Below are positions 23,898 to 35,462 of a DNA stretch of 64,000 nt, in pieces. Under the pieces are notes generated by a model. The model was given only the letters and a program-made list of their open reading frames with translations. It was not told where the DNA came from and searched no databases. This DNA is from Daldinia sp. FL1419. Lineage: Eukaryota > Ascomycota > Sordariomycetes > Xylariales > Hypoxylaceae. Made by a program: the position numbers and the translations under genes. The stretch spans positions 1-64,000 of the forward strand of contig MU623422.1 in assembly GCA_025201765.1 (NCBI GenBank), written 5' to 3'. Numbering within the stretch: the stretch's first letter is position 1; the number at the start of each line of letters is the position of its first letter.

Positions 23898-25628
23898 ATG
23901 GCAAATACCAAGATTCGACTTGCTACGGCATCCCCGGGGACGCAAGCAACTACCAAGGACACCCTTGCCCAGCTTCAGGATATCGCCCGGCGTGCCGCGG
24001 CTAAGAAAGTCGATATCCTACTGCTGCCGGAAGCTTACCTCGGCGGCTATCCCCGGGGTTCGGACTTCGGGTGCAAGATAGGCTTTCGCACCGCAGAAGG
24101 TCGCGACGACTATCTGCGCTACTTCAAGAGTGCTGTTGACTTGGGAGACACCGTTGGTGATGGCGCTGGGGCCGGTGAAGCTTGGATCAAGCGACAGTTG
24201 AGCGGCGATGCTGTCGTGACTGGTGACACCCAGGGTTCCGCGAGCCGGGGTGACGGGACGAGAGAGGAAGTCGAGCGAATCGCGAGGGAGACGGGCGTCT
24301 TCATCGTGGTGGGGCTGGTGGAAAAGGCAGGGGGGAGCTTATATTGCTCCGTCATATATGTTTGCCCGAAGCTAGGGGTGATGGGGAAGAGGAGAAAGGT
24401 TCAGCCAGTAAGCACCGTGTTCCTTACATATCTGTACCCTTCTTGCGTCCGGCCAATGGGCTTTTGCAGCAGCTCGAAGCCACTTAGATCATAGTTATGA
24501 AACGTCGTGACTTAGGGCTATCGCGGTGTCTGGATCGAGGATTGTGGGTAACTGATGCCAAATAGACGGGTACGGAACGTCTTGTTTGGGCGCAAGGCTC
24601 ACCCGCGACTCTTAAAGCAGTAAGCACCGTAATCCGTGGTGTCCGTATCAACTTGGCTGCCGCCATCTGCTGGGAGAACTACATGCCCCTTTTACGACAG
24701 AGTCTTTACGCGCAGAATGTGAACTTGTACCTCGCGCCTACGGCGGACGGCCGTGACGCTTGGTTGTCGCGTAAGTGGCCTGTCTACTTGTCTACTTTTC
24801 CGAGTTGGTAATCGCTGCGCCTGTCTGAAAGCTATTGTTCCGAGGGGACAAATATACGGCCTTATGTTACCAATATCTAACGCTAAAGCGTGCAGTGATG
24901 CGCACCGTGGCCCTCGAAGGCCGCTGCTTTGTCGTTAGTTCGAACATGTGTGTACGCGGAACTCTCGAAGCCGATTCTGCAACTCCACGTAATCAGAAGC
25001 ATGGATCCGCAACTCGCAGCGAGCGCCGAAGAAGCGCAACGGGGCGGCGGAATTCATTCGTGACCGAAGACGGCTTCGAAATCGCGCTACCCGCCTCTCC
25101 AACCTCCCCAAGTGCATCCGGGAAACCGAGGTTAGCAAGTCAGGGCAGGCGGCGCTCCGTGTTCGACGAAGACGGCAATGAAATCGCCCTCCCGGAAGGT
25201 GGCCTTACATCGTCTGCCGTAGCCGAGGAAGAGGAAGAAATAAAGGGCAAAAGCGAATCCCCTGCATCAGTGAAAGCTCCCGCTGCACCAAGCAGTAGTT
25301 TCATCTCTCGAGGCGGGTCCAGCATTGTTTCCCCCTTTGGAGATGTCGTAGCCGGTCCACAATGGGAGGATGAAGAGGGTATCATTTACGCGGATGTTGA
25401 TTTTGAGGATTGCGTTCGTGGCAGGCTGGATTTGGATGCTGCTGGAAGTTACTCGAGGTATGGAGTTTTTGCCTTTCTTATTGTTTATATACCATTCGAA
25501 AAGAATAGGACATATAAGCCCCCTTTTGTATCGCATCATGAAAGTATCCGCTAACGCAAGACTTTAGGAACGACTCATTCAAGTTCTCCGTGGCAGATCT
25601 GGATCTCGATCCTTTACCATACTACTAG
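23898..25628 (+). CDS. nitrilase superfamily carbon-nitrogen hydrolase
   Basis: Four exons: 23898-24407, 24566-24770, 24896-25457, 25568-25628, about 445 aa. The catalytic triad is visible: Glu in ILLLPEAYLGGYPRGSDFG, Lys in GKRRKVQP just before intron 1, and Cys in LAAAICWENYMPLLR. The rest of the core follows as TGTERLVWAQG, LYLAPTADGRDAWLS and MRTVALEGRCFVVSSN. The closest family is fungal nitrilases (nitrile to acid plus ammonia, cytosolic). An insert of about 130 residues after VVSSNMCVRG is Ser/Glu-rich and holds two copies of a motif, RR-x-S-x-F-x-x-D/E-DG-x-EIALP (about 25042-25092 and 25144-25194). After it the fold resumes with PFGDVVAGPQW and YADVDFEDCVRGRLDLD. Whether the insert is family-wide or specific to this gene I cannot tell. 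Confidence 0.9.
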
Positions 25629-26203
25629 TTACCCCTTTCCGAGCTAGGTGAATCTCTTCGGATTAGGCGGCAGTGACTGGTGCTCTGAGGTGTATATATA
25701 AGTGTTAGATTATTGGGTAATTTGTACACAAGGTATTTATAACCACCCTGTTTTGAACCATTCGTGAACCTCTTGAACTTTTGATATAATGAAATAACCT
25801 TATGGTTTGAATAATATACAGTAATTGTAGAGAAAACCAATCGCAATCTTGTTCTAAACTCAGCTTGTAGTACAGTAAACGGGTATCTAATTTCGCCATC
25901 AATTCCAGCCGGCACCTGCCTGCATGTCTTCCATAGTAGCCTAGAAGCCATCCCAAACGCGTATAGGAAAATGGAACAAAAAAACAAAAAAACAGAAACT
26001 CCCTCCATCCTCGCCCACCGCAAAATCGTGTCGTAGTGGTATCGCATGCGCAAAATAAACATCATCATACCCGTCTACCCTAATCTGCCAGAAACCCGCT
26101 GAAGACTTGGGACGGATTCCAAAATCACTACGCTACGGGGGGGCGGGATATTTTCATCTCCGACCCCTTCCTGGTACCTGCCCTTCTTAGCTCATCCTTT
26201 CTT
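25629..26203. other. intergenic, convergent 3' region
   Basis: 575 bp between the nitrilase and the Ser/Thr-rich gene on the opposite strand. AT-rich near 25680-25860; no gene seen. Confidence 0.6.
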
Positions 26204-27613
26204 CTACTCCTTGCCCTTCACCGCGAGGCTTTCGTCCTTCTCTTCAGCCACGGCACCTTTTTCCGCCACTTCGCGTGGGGATGAAAGAGGGCTGTTTACA
26301 CCACCGACGCCCCCGCTAATACTATCAGCACGAGCATGGCTGAGTAGGCCGCTACGAACACTAGCGCCGTCGCCTGCGAGGCTCTGCTTTGCGTAGAAAC
26401 TGTTGCGCTCGCCAGGGATGGTGGGCGTTATTCCAGTCGTAGAGTATATGCTCGTTCGTTCGTTGGCCCCGGCAATTCGAGAGGTCGACTGATGCAGGCC
26501 GGGGGTAGACATATCACGGCCACCACTACCATCAATATTGGCGCTGAGAACGCTCAATGGGAGGGATTCGCGGCTTCCTCCCCAAAGTGAAGACGGTGCG
26601 AGTGCACGTACGGAGGCATCGGTATCCATAGACCTTCGGCGACGCCTCTTGCTCGAGGAAGCTAACGTGAGGATTGACGCATTATCGGTAAGAAGGTTGT
26701 TTGCAGTGGCAGTATTATAGGTAGTCGGATGACCGGGAGTCGAATGAGGTGCGAGATATGGGGGAATCGCCGAGGCAGGAGAATTGGTAGGGAACGGCTG
26801 AGTAAACTGAATGGTCTGGTAGTTTCCTTGATTGTTCTGGTTAGACGAATGACCTCCGTGAGTCGGGCCATTGACTGCGGCATTTGGACCCATAGATTGG
26901 ATAGTAGTAAGAGTCGTCGTTAGGGATCGTACGGACGGCGCGGGAGAAGAGAACGTGCTGTCTCCTCCCTTACGAGAATCTAGCCCCCCGCCAGCAGTAC
27001 GGCTTGTGCCTGCTACGGAGGACGCCATATGCGAAGGAGCATGGAGGGAATGGGTGGCTTCGTAATCTGTGGACACGGTATGTGCTACGGATGGAGCGCC
27101 GGCGGTCGGAGGCGCGGCTTCTTCGGTGGATGTTCGCGTGGAAGAACGGCTTTCCGGAGATAACGATGGATCTGAAATTCTAGCACTACGAGAAGTCGAA
27201 AAAGACGGGGCACTCTGGTGGGCGGGCATAGCAATGTTAATTCGTCCAGACTGTGGGTATGGATTATTATTCTTCGAGGGACGTTTCTTGGAACTTTTAG
27301 GAATGGCATCGCGCTTTGAATGGTTATGTCGGCCGCCCTCAGCAGAGGAAGCGGCGTTCTTGAAGTTGGCTAGCTTCTTGACCCATGTCGTGAAGGGTCG
27401 TCTGCGACCTGGGCGTTCTTGACGATCTGTCGTGATGAATAGCATGTTAGAGATGCACTTTTGGGCCATGACTCGAGAACCTCGTAAATGTATGGAAGGA
27501 AGTAAAGATGTGGGAAAAGAAGAGAGAAATAATAGAAAGAATGGAGGCAGGAAAGGTTTAGAAGAGGGGAAATACTTACCAGTAGGGAGAGGAGGTGTCT
27601 CAGTCATGGCCAT
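26204..27613 (-). CDS. Ser/Thr-rich conserved fungal protein of unknown function
   Basis: Two exons, 27613-27580 and 27426-26204, about 418 aa. The start is ATGGCCATG (MAMTETPPLPT). The donor GTAAGT and acceptor CGACAG, 153 nt apart, join it to DRQERPGRRRPFTTWVKKLANF. That basic GRRRPFTTW..KKLANFK block is the only part that looks conserved. The remainder is Ser/Thr/Pro/Asn-rich and probably disordered, with a basic SSKRRRRRSMD cluster (possible nuclear localisation signal) and many RxxS-like sites. I recognise the N-terminal block from other filamentous fungi but know no function. Without the intron the frame would read through a hydrophobic LPPFFLLFLSSF stretch that is intronic, so a membrane prediction there would be an artefact. 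Confidence 0.75.
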   Translation of the reverse strand: MAMTETPPLPTGKYFPSSKPFLPPFFLLFLSSFPTSLLPSIHLRGSRVMAQKCISNMLFITTDRQERPGRRRPFTTWVKKLANFKNAASSAEGGRHNHSKRDAIPKSSKKRPSKNNNPYPQSGRINIAMPAHQSAPSFSTSRSARISDPSLSPESRSSTRTSTEEAAPPTAGAPSVAHTVSTDYEATHSLHAPSHMASSVAGTSRTAGGGLDSRKGGDSTFSSPAPSVRSLTTTLTTIQSMGPNAAVNGPTHGGHSSNQNNQGNYQTIQFTQPFPTNSPASAIPPYLAPHSTPGHPTTYNTATANNLLTDNASILTLASSSKRRRRRSMDTDASVRALAPSSLWGGSRESLPLSVLSANIDGSGGRDMSTPGLHQSTSRIAGANERTSIYSTTGITPTIPGERNSFYAKQSLAGDGASVRSGLLSHARADSISGGVGGVNSPLSSPREVAEKGAVAEEKDESLAVKGKE

Positions 27614-28730
27614 CTGGAGGGGGTTAGACAAAGTTGCAAAGTGGCGATTAAACTGTAAATAGTCTCAGGTCAAGGTTTTTGATTTGGTCTAAGTTTCCCC
27701 GGAATCAAAACGTCAAATTACGGACGACGCGGGGAATTTCCGATTAGAGATATATGGAATAGTCTCTGACGTGTTGGCGTAATATCCTTCCGATTGATGA
27801 AGGTTGACCCGCTCAAAGGTCTTTGGGGTCTCGACGGTCTTTAGGGTCTTTAGGGAAGTTGGGCAGATATGCGACAATGATCTGGATCCTGTGCTGTTCT
27901 GCTTATTATGCTTGTTGTCTGGACTTTTGGACCTTTTGACTTTTGGACCTTTTGACTTTTCGACTTTTCGACTCTTCGACTCTTCGACCTTGAGGTGGAG
28001 AGGCGGCTTTTCACCCAAGAATTATCGAAGAAGCCAGTCCTTGATCTTTCGGAACCAGGCTAACGTATTGGGCTCCGATATGATGGCAATAAAGGGGGAA
28101 TGCAGCCCAATGTGACAAATTTATCGAAATTGTCCACCTTAATAGGACGATATCAAATATCAGGGTTATGTAGGGATGGAATGACAGAGATGGTTCTCTT
28201 TTTTAAGGCACCATCGTCGGTAACGGGAGTGATGAAGTGCGACGGGGCTAAGGATCCAAAGCAAAGGTCAAAAGAAAGCCGGAGCAAGCCAAAGTTGGAT
28301 AGGCTGGGAAGGACTGGGCCAGCTGGGATAGGTCGGATGGATAATTGTGGATTGTGTGGAATCAAATGTGGATTGCCTGTGTACCTAAGTATAAGTGGAA
28401 ATCTGTTCCACTTTTCGAGGCTGATACCTCATCCCGGGCATTGTACATCGGTACATTGGCACCTAGTACGCGCTAAAGAATGCTAAAAAATGTTACCTAA
28501 TTCAGGTCATATCACATCATTAGCCACAGCGACTTCTCCTTCATTAGATTCCTACTTTAGTAGTTACTTTCTTTATTTTATTTCGCCTACGTCGTGGAAT
28601 CTTCAAACCGACTTTAGCATTTGCACATTTGCTCTAGCCGTTCCCATGGCTAGACCTAGATTGCTACTCTTATGGAACATTGCTGAACGACTACGAAGAT
28701 GAGAGATGTGCAGAATATTGGCCCTCAGCA
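27614..28730. other. divergent promoter region upstream of MLH3
   Basis: 1.1 kb without a supportable gene; contains the minisatellite at 27905-27992. Confidence 0.55.
27905..27992 (+). repeat. minisatellite of CTTTTGGAC / CTTTTCGAC units
   Basis: About eight imperfect 9-nt units with a coherent drift from TTTGGAC through TTTTCGAC to CTCTTCGAC, ending in GACCTTGAGG. Confidence 0.85.
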
Positions 28731-31727
28731 ATGTCTATCCAGCAGTTGCCGGAGCATGTCATTGCTCAGATTAAATCCTCTACCACCATAACATCACTCA
28801 ATAGCGTCGTATGTGGCTTGGTTCAGAATTCTCTCGACGCCGAAGCTACCAAAATTACGGTTTCCATTGACTATGTTCGAGGAAACTGTACCATCGAGGA
28901 TAATGGTTTGGGGATCCCTCCGGAAGAGTTCAAGCCTACTGGTGGTCTAGGCAAACTCCATTACACGTCTAAATTCCCCCCTCGTAACGATGTCCATGGT
29001 CGATACGGTGCTTTTTTGTTCTCTGTAGCCGCGCTATCGTTATTGTCTATTACTTCTCATCACCATGGTTACCACTCTCATAATTCAATTAAAATCCACA
29101 ACGCCGAAGTCTTGGCACGGTATACCCCTTCGCTGCCAGAGCAAAGGTTGTTAAGCTTCCCTCATGGGACTCGGACAACTGTTAGAGATCTCTTCGGATC
29201 CATGCCAGTGAGAGTCAAACAAAGGGCAATCGACGCTGAAAGGGGTACCCACGCCAAGGATTGGGATTCACTTAAGCGGACCCTCGTGGCGCTGCTACTC
29301 GCTTGGCCAGGCCAAGTCTCCGTATCGCTTCGGGATTCTACTAATCAACATAGTCTCGCAATTCGCACCCCCGAGAATTCCCAAAACTCTCAAGATGAGA
29401 AGTACGATGTTCTGAATCTCACCACTCGTGTCTCGAGGACATTATTCCAAGCCCAGCTATTCGATGATCGCTCTCGGAAGCTATGGGTGCCTCTCAAGGC
29501 ATCGGCAGGTGAAATCTCGGTGGTAGGTGCTATATCGCTCGTTCCCATAGCATCTCGGCAAGTACAGTTTATCAGCATAAATGTGCAACCCGTATCCAAC
29601 GATCATGGGTCGAACGTCCTCTACGAAGCAATTAATAAACTATTCTCGCACTCGGGTTTTGGTGTTGAAGAAGAGGGTGATAATCTCAGCGAGAATGAGC
29701 AAATTAGAAGAATTAACGACCGCCGATCCAAACTGGACGGATATACCAACCAGGAACTCAAGGGTAGAAAAGGAGTCGATCGATGGCCCATGTTCTATAT
29801 CAAGATTGCTCTCGGCCAGGTCTCTCAGCTCGCTCACTACAATGCCGAAGAGATCCTAGATGAGCGTCATGGAAGTCTAAAAGTGATCATTGACGTTTTG
29901 TCTGCGGTTGTGTATGAGTTTCTCAAGGCGCATAATTTTCGCCCAAGGTATTCTAGACCCCGTGGGATCACGCCATCTAGGCGCCTTGACTCTCGTGACA
30001 TGCATGGCCAGTCTTTATCTAGAAGCTCCACTCCAAAGGCTTCATCTCAATTAGCCCATGCTAAATCATCTCAAACCCAGCTGGTATCTACAGGTGATCT
30101 AGCTAGTACTCGTCTTAATATCGCATCTAACCCCTTGGGCTTAAGGTCCTCGTCTCCGTTTGATTCCTGGACTCGTATTAAATCAGGGCAACCTCAGTAC
30201 GCGCACTTACACGACAAGCCCCCAGATCAACGCGTTACTGAACGCGTTACTGAAAGCGATAGTGGTATCGCTCAACCCACCCCAGAGCCACCATGTACGA
30301 AAGACGTAGGCGATATCCCGGATACGCCGTTAGTCGCTTCAGACGGCACTCTTGTCCGCATTCCGTTTCCCGATGTAGAAGTGGGTATCTCCAGTACTAG
30401 CCGGAAGACGGAATCTGAAGAGAATAGTGCCAGTAAACAACAATTTCAGTTGCGAGAAGACAAGGAAGTCTTATGGACTAACCCGGCCACTAAGGATACC
30501 TTGGTCGTTAATGCTCGTACCGGTCTGGTGATGAGGCCGCTAAGACTTGGAGCTGGAAGATCCGAAGCGCTTAATGAAACCCATAACCTACCTTTAAGGA
30601 AGAGACTTCGTACAAATACCAAGCCAGCCGCCAGTGATATAAGAAGTGAGTGGCTATGTGATCTCCTATCGTCTTGGGATAACCCGGTTTTCGATTTACA
30701 CGAGCCACCAATCCCAGTCGCCTTTGACGAAGAAAAAGCACTTACTTTGGCAACAAAGGCGCCTGGGGATTGCTATCACGGGTGCAACTTCGGATCAGCA
30801 GAATCCTTACAAGCGACGTCTCATAGTATGGAAGGCCGACTGTATAAAGATAGCCTACGAAATGCCATTGTCATATCGCAGGTCGATCGAAAGTTTATAC
30901 TTGTTAAAGTACCCCTACCTTCATCCCCACAACCGTCTAATTTGGGTCTAGGCGGGACAAGAGAGATGTTGCTTGTTATGATTGACCAGCATGCCGCAGA
31001 TGAGCGTTGTCGGGTCGAATCCCTTATGAAAGATTATTTTATGAGTGTAGAAGATCTTCAGGGAGTAACAATGGGACAGCCTCGGCGGTTAGTTCACGCA
31101 CAATCTGAGCTTCTAGAGAAACCTATCGTATTTGATGTTTCCGTTCGGGATGGTAATCAATTCGAACAGTCTGCCGAGTATTTCAAACATTGGGGAGTTG
31201 TATTTCGAGTTGCTTCAATACCGAGATCAAAGGGCGACGGAAAGGGGAAATCCCAGCTACAGGTGTTTGGACTGCCACCGAGTATAGCTGAAAGATGTTG
31301 CTCGGAGCCCCGGCTCCTCATCGAATTGCTAAGGAAGGAGACATGGAATCTCAACGAGCACGGACACAGTGCTTCCCAGCAAACAAGGATAGAGACATCT
31401 CAAGAAACTGATGATGGTTCTACTGGCCTACACTGGTTAGCTCGCTTTCACGGCTGTCCCAACGGTATCATAGAAATGATCAACTCAAGAGCATGTCGGA
31501 GTTCTATCATGTTCAACGACGCCCTTTCCCATGAAGAGTGTGTCGACCTGGTAACGAGGCTAGCGGATTGCGCTCTGCCTTTCCAGTGTGCTCATGGCCG
31601 GCCATCAATGGTGCCGCTGGTAGATTTAGGCAGATTCTCCATGAGTGCCGTAGATATAGAGAACAAGCCCGCGGGTGGATTCGGGGCACAGTTTAAGAAG
31701 TGGAAATCAAGCATGGGCGGTCGGTAG
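28731..31727 (+). CDS. MLH3: DNA mismatch repair protein MLH3
   Basis: Single exon, 998 aa, starting at the ATG at 28731 (MSIQQLPEHVIAQIKSS); the frame extends slightly upstream but only from a non-ATG codon. The N-terminal GHKL ATPase shows VCGLVQNSLDAEATKITV (Mg-binding Asn), IEDNGLGIPPEEF and GRYGAFLFSVAALS (the usual GxRGxAL, diverged). The C-terminal endonuclease domain has DQHAADERCRVE near residue 752, the DQHA(X)2E(X)4E metal motif of MutL endonucleases, plus ACRSSIMFND and CAHGRPSMVPL, the zinc-site motifs. MLH3 pairs with MLH1 in the nucleus to nick DNA in mismatch repair and to resolve meiotic crossovers. The linker (about 400-700) is Ser-rich and includes a short direct repeat (RVTERVTES). 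Upstream of VPS11 on the same strand. Confidence 0.93.
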   Translation: MSIQQLPEHVIAQIKSSTTITSLNSVVCGLVQNSLDAEATKITVSIDYVRGNCTIEDNGLGIPPEEFKPTGGLGKLHYTSKFPPRNDVHGRYGAFLFSVAALSLLSITSHHHGYHSHNSIKIHNAEVLARYTPSLPEQRLLSFPHGTRTTVRDLFGSMPVRVKQRAIDAERGTHAKDWDSLKRTLVALLLAWPGQVSVSLRDSTNQHSLAIRTPENSQNSQDEKYDVLNLTTRVSRTLFQAQLFDDRSRKLWVPLKASAGEISVVGAISLVPIASRQVQFISINVQPVSNDHGSNVLYEAINKLFSHSGFGVEEEGDNLSENEQIRRINDRRSKLDGYTNQELKGRKGVDRWPMFYIKIALGQVSQLAHYNAEEILDERHGSLKVIIDVLSAVVYEFLKAHNFRPRYSRPRGITPSRRLDSRDMHGQSLSRSSTPKASSQLAHAKSSQTQLVSTGDLASTRLNIASNPLGLRSSSPFDSWTRIKSGQPQYAHLHDKPPDQRVTERVTESDSGIAQPTPEPPCTKDVGDIPDTPLVASDGTLVRIPFPDVEVGISSTSRKTESEENSASKQQFQLREDKEVLWTNPATKDTLVVNARTGLVMRPLRLGAGRSEALNETHNLPLRKRLRTNTKPAASDIRSEWLCDLLSSWDNPVFDLHEPPIPVAFDEEKALTLATKAPGDCYHGCNFGSAESLQATSHSMEGRLYKDSLRNAIVISQVDRKFILVKVPLPSSPQPSNLGLGGTREMLLVMIDQHAADERCRVESLMKDYFMSVEDLQGVTMGQPRRLVHAQSELLEKPIVFDVSVRDGNQFEQSAEYFKHWGVVFRVASIPRSKGDGKGKSQLQVFGLPPSIAERCCSEPRLLIELLRKETWNLNEHGHSASQQTRIETSQETDDGSTGLHWLARFHGCPNGIIEMINSRACRSSIMFNDALSHEECVDLVTRLADCALPFQCAHGRPSMVPLVDLGRFSMSAVDIENKPAGGFGAQFKKWKSSMGGR

Positions 31728-32227
31728 TTATCTGTACAATTGTACTACTTATTTCCGTATATACCCTATTGATATGGATACCCAAAGCAACCGGATATAT
31801 TTTAACAGACTTATTTACGTTGGATGCTGTGATTATAATATTTCGACGGAGATTCAAGTCCGGTATGGGATGTATACGGATCCGTACCTAAGTACCATGG
31901 GCGCTTGTCCCGCGTATAATTTATTAAAAAAGCGTTCTAAGCACCGCCACGCCCTGAATCCCCATCCAGGCTAAGTCCTGGGCACCAATCCCTGTAAGTA
32001 CCTGTGTACCTAATATTGTACAAAAGTAGCTTAAATGGGGCAACGAACGCTAGGTAGTTACGGATATCGATAAAGCAGCTCCCGTCTTAACGGTTAGAGC
32101 TTCTCAGTGACGTTCCCAACTATTAAGCAAACCAAATATATCACCCATCAACTTCCGAGCAAGGATGAACAAACCAAGACTAATGCCACCTAGGTAGTTG
32201 ATTTTCGCAAGTATTTGAGCGTCTACC
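31728..32227. other. intergenic MLH3-VPS11
   Basis: 500 bp; carries TACCTAGG-like words near 32000-32060 and 32190, and the probable VPS11 promoter. No gene seen. Confidence 0.6.
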
Positions 32228-35200
32228 ATGGCTTTGCTTCTGGTGAGTTACTAGTCCATAGGCTTTTGAATTCGGTTTCGGGCTCTACTTAACTAATCGA
32301 CCTGCAGTGGAAAGCATTCGACTTCTTCGAAGTGAGCCAGGTCAAGCTCGGCGACGACGAAACACGTTCGTTCTTCGAAAATAACGAGATATCAAGTGTA
32401 TGCTCCGGATCCGACAGCCTATTTTTCGGGAGCGATAACGGCTATGTGCGCATTATCGGACCCAGTTGGAAAATCGTCCGGAGTTTCCAGGCACACGAAA
32501 CCGGTCGCATTACCCATATGCGCCAAGTCGAGGGGACGAGCCTACTGGTTACAGTCTCTGTACGATACATATCATATCCTACAGTATTTAATGGAACTAA
32601 TAGGAAGTAGGAGGATCTCAGTAACGAACCTGTGTTGAAAGTTTGGGCGCTCGATAAGCCCGTGAAGAAGACAGGCCTGCCCACATGTTTAAGCACGTTG
32701 AATATAAACAACGGGCGAAAGCAATTCCCCGTAAGTATAGTTGGGGACAAGTACTGAGGAATTAGCTAGCTAAATTATGTAGATCTCCTCGTTCACCGCC
32801 CTCGACGACCTCTCACAGCTCGCCGTAGGATTCGCGAACGGCGCGGTAACCGTAATACGAGGCGACCTAATACACGATAGAGGCACGAAGCAAAGAATCG
32901 TTTACGAGTCGGAAGAACCCATCACTGGAGTCGAGTTCGTAGCCGATCCAAAACTTACAACACTGTTTGTCGCAACGACTTCTAAACTCCTGAAGCTGGT
33001 TATATCTGGTAAAGGGCAAGGGCAGCCGCCGAAAACGATTGAAGATGCTGGGTGCGCTGCGGGTTGCATGACCGTAAATAGCAAAACCGGAGATATCATC
33101 GTGGTTCGTGAGGATGCAGTGTATTATTACACGTCGGAAGGAAGAGGGCTCTGCTTTGCCAATGATGGAACCACAAGCCTAGTCTCGACTTTCCAGGATT
33201 ATGTTGTCCTTGTCTCTCCGCCTCCAGTTTCTGGCAGTGGAGGCTCTGATAATATTGGACGGCGTTTTGGAGGATCGAATGCAGAGTCTCTGTTCAACGC
33301 CGCTAGGCTCACAATGGTAGACCCGGCGCTTCAAATAGTTGCACACTCCGAGTCTCTTATTTCGGAAGTCAAGGCTATCTTCCAAATATGGGGCGACTTA
33401 TTCATTTTGACCCAGGATGGAAAGGTGAGCCATGCCGGCGTTTATCTGTCTGATTACATGCTTAACAGAAACAGGTTAATCGCTACCACGAGAAGTCATT
33501 ACAGCAGAGGCTTGAGTTATTATACCAGCGAAACCTCTTTCCCCTTGCGATCAACCTTGCGCAGAAGTCCGGCATGGAGCCGCAGCAGCAAAATTTCATA
33601 TACCGGAAATACGGTGACCATCTATACCAAAAAGGAGACTATGATAGTGCCATGTCTCAATATATCAAGGCGATCGATAGTACCGAGCCTTCGCAGGTCA
33701 TCCGAAAGGTAAGCGTCTAATTTAAAACTAAAGAATTTCTCTAATAGTTGCAGTTTCTCGACACTCAAAGGATACATAACCTGATTGAATATCTTGAAGA
33801 ACTTCACGAGCACCACAAAGCTACCGCCGACCATACGACTCTACTGCTTAACTGTTACGCCAAACTAAAGGATGTCGAGAAGTTAGAAAAGTTTATCAAA
33901 TCCGAGGGGGATCTTAAATTTGACCTGGATACGGCCATAAATATGTGTCGACAAGGTGGCTACTTCGATCAGGCTGCTTATCTTGCTACCAAGCATGGTG
34001 AGAACGAGCTTGTAGTGGATATCCTTATCGAGGATTCCAAGAAGTACGCCGAGGCGCTTGATTTTATATGGCATTTGGACGCTGAAGTGGTATGTAAATC
34101 GGGCTTAGATGCTACTCAAATACTAATATTGATCAGGCATATCCGTCCCTGATGAAATACGCCAGGGTACTCCTAGAGAACTGCCCGAGCGATACCACTG
34201 ATCTCTTCATCGATTATTATACGGGCAAATATAGGCCTAAAGTCCACCCAGTGCCAGAAGAAACACAAACGATTTCAAGCGGTGGATTAGCAGCTGGTGC
34301 TGCAATAGCCGTACAGAACCTAACCAGCTTATTGCCACTTCCCTATATGAATACATCTTCAGTCCCTACGCCGACTGGGCAAGGGTCGCAGGCAACCGTT
34401 AGCGATGCGGGCGCCGCAATAGATAATGAAGCGAGCGCTGAGCAGAAATATACCCCGCCCGCTCCCCGAACTGCATTTTCATCTTTTATCGACCATTCCG
34501 ACGAATTTATCATTTTCCTCGAAGCGTGCCTGAAGGATGATTCCCTCAAGGAATCAGACAAGGTAGATATCTACACAACTCTATTTGAGATGTACCTCCA
34601 TAAAGCAAGTGAGCGAAAAGGAATGCAACGGGAAGAATGGGAGTCCAAGGCGAAAAAGCTTATTGAAGGACGTGAAGTTCCCATCGAGAACTCAAACGTT
34701 CTGTTACTATCCCACCTCTCAGATTTCAAAGACGGCACAACTTTAGTCAAAGAGCAGTCTGGCCTGCTGTTCGATATCTTCCGCTCCTACACCTCCGCGA
34801 AGGATACGCGCGGTGCCATTAAAGCCCTCCGCAAGTATGGACCCGAAGAACCTCAGCTTTACCCCGCTGCCCTAGCCTATTTCACATCAGACGCTCGAAT
34901 CTTAGAGGAGGCTGGGCCGGAGGAACTCTCCAACGTGCTTAATAAGATTGACAAGGATGGCCTCATGGCGCCGCTTCAAGTCATCCAGACGCTGGGCACG
35001 AACGCTGTCGCGACCATGGGCATGATCAAGCCGTACCTACGGGAAACGATCTCGCGCGAACGCCGAGAGATCGCGTCTAACAGGCGGCAGATGAACTCGT
35101 TCCGCAAAGAGACGGAAGCTAAGCGTGCCGAAATGGCGGAACTAGGTACAAAGCCAGCCGTATTCCAGGCGCAGCGGTGTCCCGGGTGCGGCGGGCCTCT

Positions 35201-35462
35201 TGAACTGCCCGCCGTGCACTTCTTGTGTAAGCATAGTTTCCACCAGCGCTGTCTCAAGCAGCAGGGCGAGGATGCGGGAGACTTCGAGTGTCCCGTTTGC
35301 GCGGCGAACAATGCCGCTGTACGCGCTATGAAGAGAAGCCAGGTAGAGCGCGCGGAGAGACATGATTTGTTCCGCGACGCGCTGGTGAAGGGAGACGATA
35401 GGTTTAAGACTGTCGCGCAGTGGTTTGGGCAGGGAGTTATGGATGCCGGGACGGCGGATTAG
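32228..35462 (+). CDS. VPS11: vacuolar sorting protein VPS11/PEP5 (HOPS/CORVET core, RING-H2)
   Basis: Seven exons: 32228-32242, 32308-32559, 32611-32730, 32783-33424, 33475-33708, 33754-34089, 34137-35462, about 974 aa; all junctions keep frame. Exon 1 encodes only MALLL, followed by WKAFDFFEVSQVK. The N-terminal half is a beta-propeller (FFGSDNGYVRIIGPSWKIV..FTALDDLSQLAVGFANGAV). The middle is alpha-solenoid (LLYQRNLFPLAINLAQKSG, YRKYGDHLYQKGDYDSAM, NLIEYLEELHEHHKATADH). The C-terminus is a RING-H2 (RCPGCGGPLELP, FLCKHSFHQRC, FECPVC). VPS11 is a shared core subunit of the HOPS and CORVET tethering complexes on endosomes and vacuoles. Two acceptors have a second in-frame AG 6 nt away (33468/33474 and 33747/33753). 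Converges on the lipoyltransferase gene with 178 bp between stops. Confidence 0.95.

Noticed and set aside
26204..27631. Hydrophobic segment LPPFFLLFLSSF in the long open frame of the Ser/Thr-rich gene, suggesting a membrane anchor
   Set aside because: It is intronic: GTAAGT and CGACAG splice it out in frame.
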